From Gemmatimonadota bacterium (GTDB taxonomy: Bacteria > Gemmatimonadota > Gemmatimonadetes > Gemmatimonadales > GWC2-71-9): 64,000 nucleotides of DNA. A program made the translations under genes and the position numbers. The stretch is taken from contig JADJAK010000006.1 in NCBI GenBank assembly GCA_016704275.1, positions 264,061-328,060 of the forward strand, written 5' to 3'. Numbering within the stretch: the stretch's first letter is position 1; each line of letters begins with the position of its first letter. Below are positions 63,926 to 64,000 of this stretch, one piece after another. Under the pieces are notes generated by a model. It saw only the letters and a list, made by a program, of their open reading frames with translations. It made no database searches and was not told the origin of the DNA.

Positions 63926-64000
63926 GCCTAACGGCGTGCGTTTCTGCGGCGAGGCCAGGTGCGGCCGCCGCGTTACCTCAAAGGTAGAGCCTTTGGCGGC
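63926..64000. repeat. attC site, variant type, cut by the window edge
   Basis: GCCTAAC (63926-63932) followed by GGCGTGCGTTTCTGCGGCGAGG, CCAGGTGCGGCCGCCGCG and CCTCAAAGG, matching the variant attC at 61341. The right half is beyond the window, showing the array continues. Confidence 0.88.

Larger units (their letters stand above)
49281..64000. mobile_element. Integron gene-cassette array (attC-delimited), right end open
   Basis: About a dozen attC-like palindromes alternate with short units of one or two genes across 14.7 kb. Cargo is dominated by toxin-antitoxin pairs plus secreted proteins and unknowns. Most genes are on the minus strand and end at or inside the attC to their left, so cassettes read right to left and the attI/integrase end is predicted beyond 64000. 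No tyrosine recombinase is present in the window; it may be a chromosomal integron or an integrase-less cluster (CALIN). Confidence 0.9.

Noticed and set aside
49281..64000. Regularly recurring repeats resembling a CRISPR array
   Set aside because: The repeats are about 115 bp, imperfect palindromes with attC cores, and the intervals are gene-sized and of unequal length; no cas genes are present.
49281..64000. Transposon or insertion-sequence origin of the repeats
   Set aside because: No transposase gene or target-site duplications are seen, and the repeats have attC-type cores and unpaired bases.

Overview
This is a GC-rich bacterial chromosomal window with tightly packed genes, many ATGA/GTGA stop-start overlaps and several GTG/TTG starts. 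The gene content fits an environmental Gemmatimonadota-like bacterium: six-bladed beta-propeller lipoproteins, an M24 peptidase, a DUF6265 protein, ArsR-SRPBCC pairs, PhoD and sulfatases. That placement is an inference from family content; there is no rRNA or marker gene here to prove it.

Layout. (1) 1-4264, minus strand: an ankyrin-type fragment, an ArsR regulator / SRPBCC / secreted-protein operon with a near-consensus promoter that predicts a leaderless mRNA, and an M24 peptidase. (2) 4504-20788: a surface-glycan locus. It holds a frameshifted Gfo/Idh oxidoreductase, two GT2 glycosyltransferases, a flippase, a HAD hydrolase, a UbiA-type phosphoribosyl-decaprenol synthase homologue, two polytopic GT-C-like proteins, a glycosidase-like lipoprotein, two methyltransferases, an SDR epimerase and two GT4 enzymes. 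(3) 20827-26461: a DsrE-like protein, two tandem membrane-anchored PQQ-type propeller paralogues and a diheme cytochrome c. (4) 26615-43020: a mix of secreted hydrolases (PhoD, alkaline-phosphatase-like, serine hydrolase, amidohydrolase, sialate O-acetylesterase), small enzymes, a second ArsR-SRPBCC pair and an APC permease. (5) 43061-49267: four minus-strand genes (cation-efflux, Cdd1-like, sulfatase, ThuA-glucose dehydrogenase-cytochrome fusion) bracketed by two degenerate attC-like sites. (6) 49281-64000: an array of integron gene cassettes.

The array is the standout. Nearly identical 115-bp imperfect palindromes, each running from an RYYYAAC-type to a GTTRRRY-type core, recur between successive genes, with a few divergent or shortened versions. 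They are attC recombination sites. Cargo includes AbrB-Doc, AbrB-PIN, Phd-ParE, BrnTA and HigBA toxin-antitoxin modules, a HicB-like antitoxin with an unrecognised partner, an alpha/beta hydrolase, a sulfatase, two families of beta-propeller lipoproteins (each present as one intact and one broken copy), a Clp N-domain protein and unknowns. Most genes lie on the minus strand with their stop at or inside the attC on their left, so the array probably reads right to left. No integrase or attI is in the window; they are expected, if present, beyond the right edge.

Several otherwise complete genes are split by single-base frameshifts, often at homopolymers. This suggests residual long-read sequencing errors, so pseudogene calls here should be treated with care.
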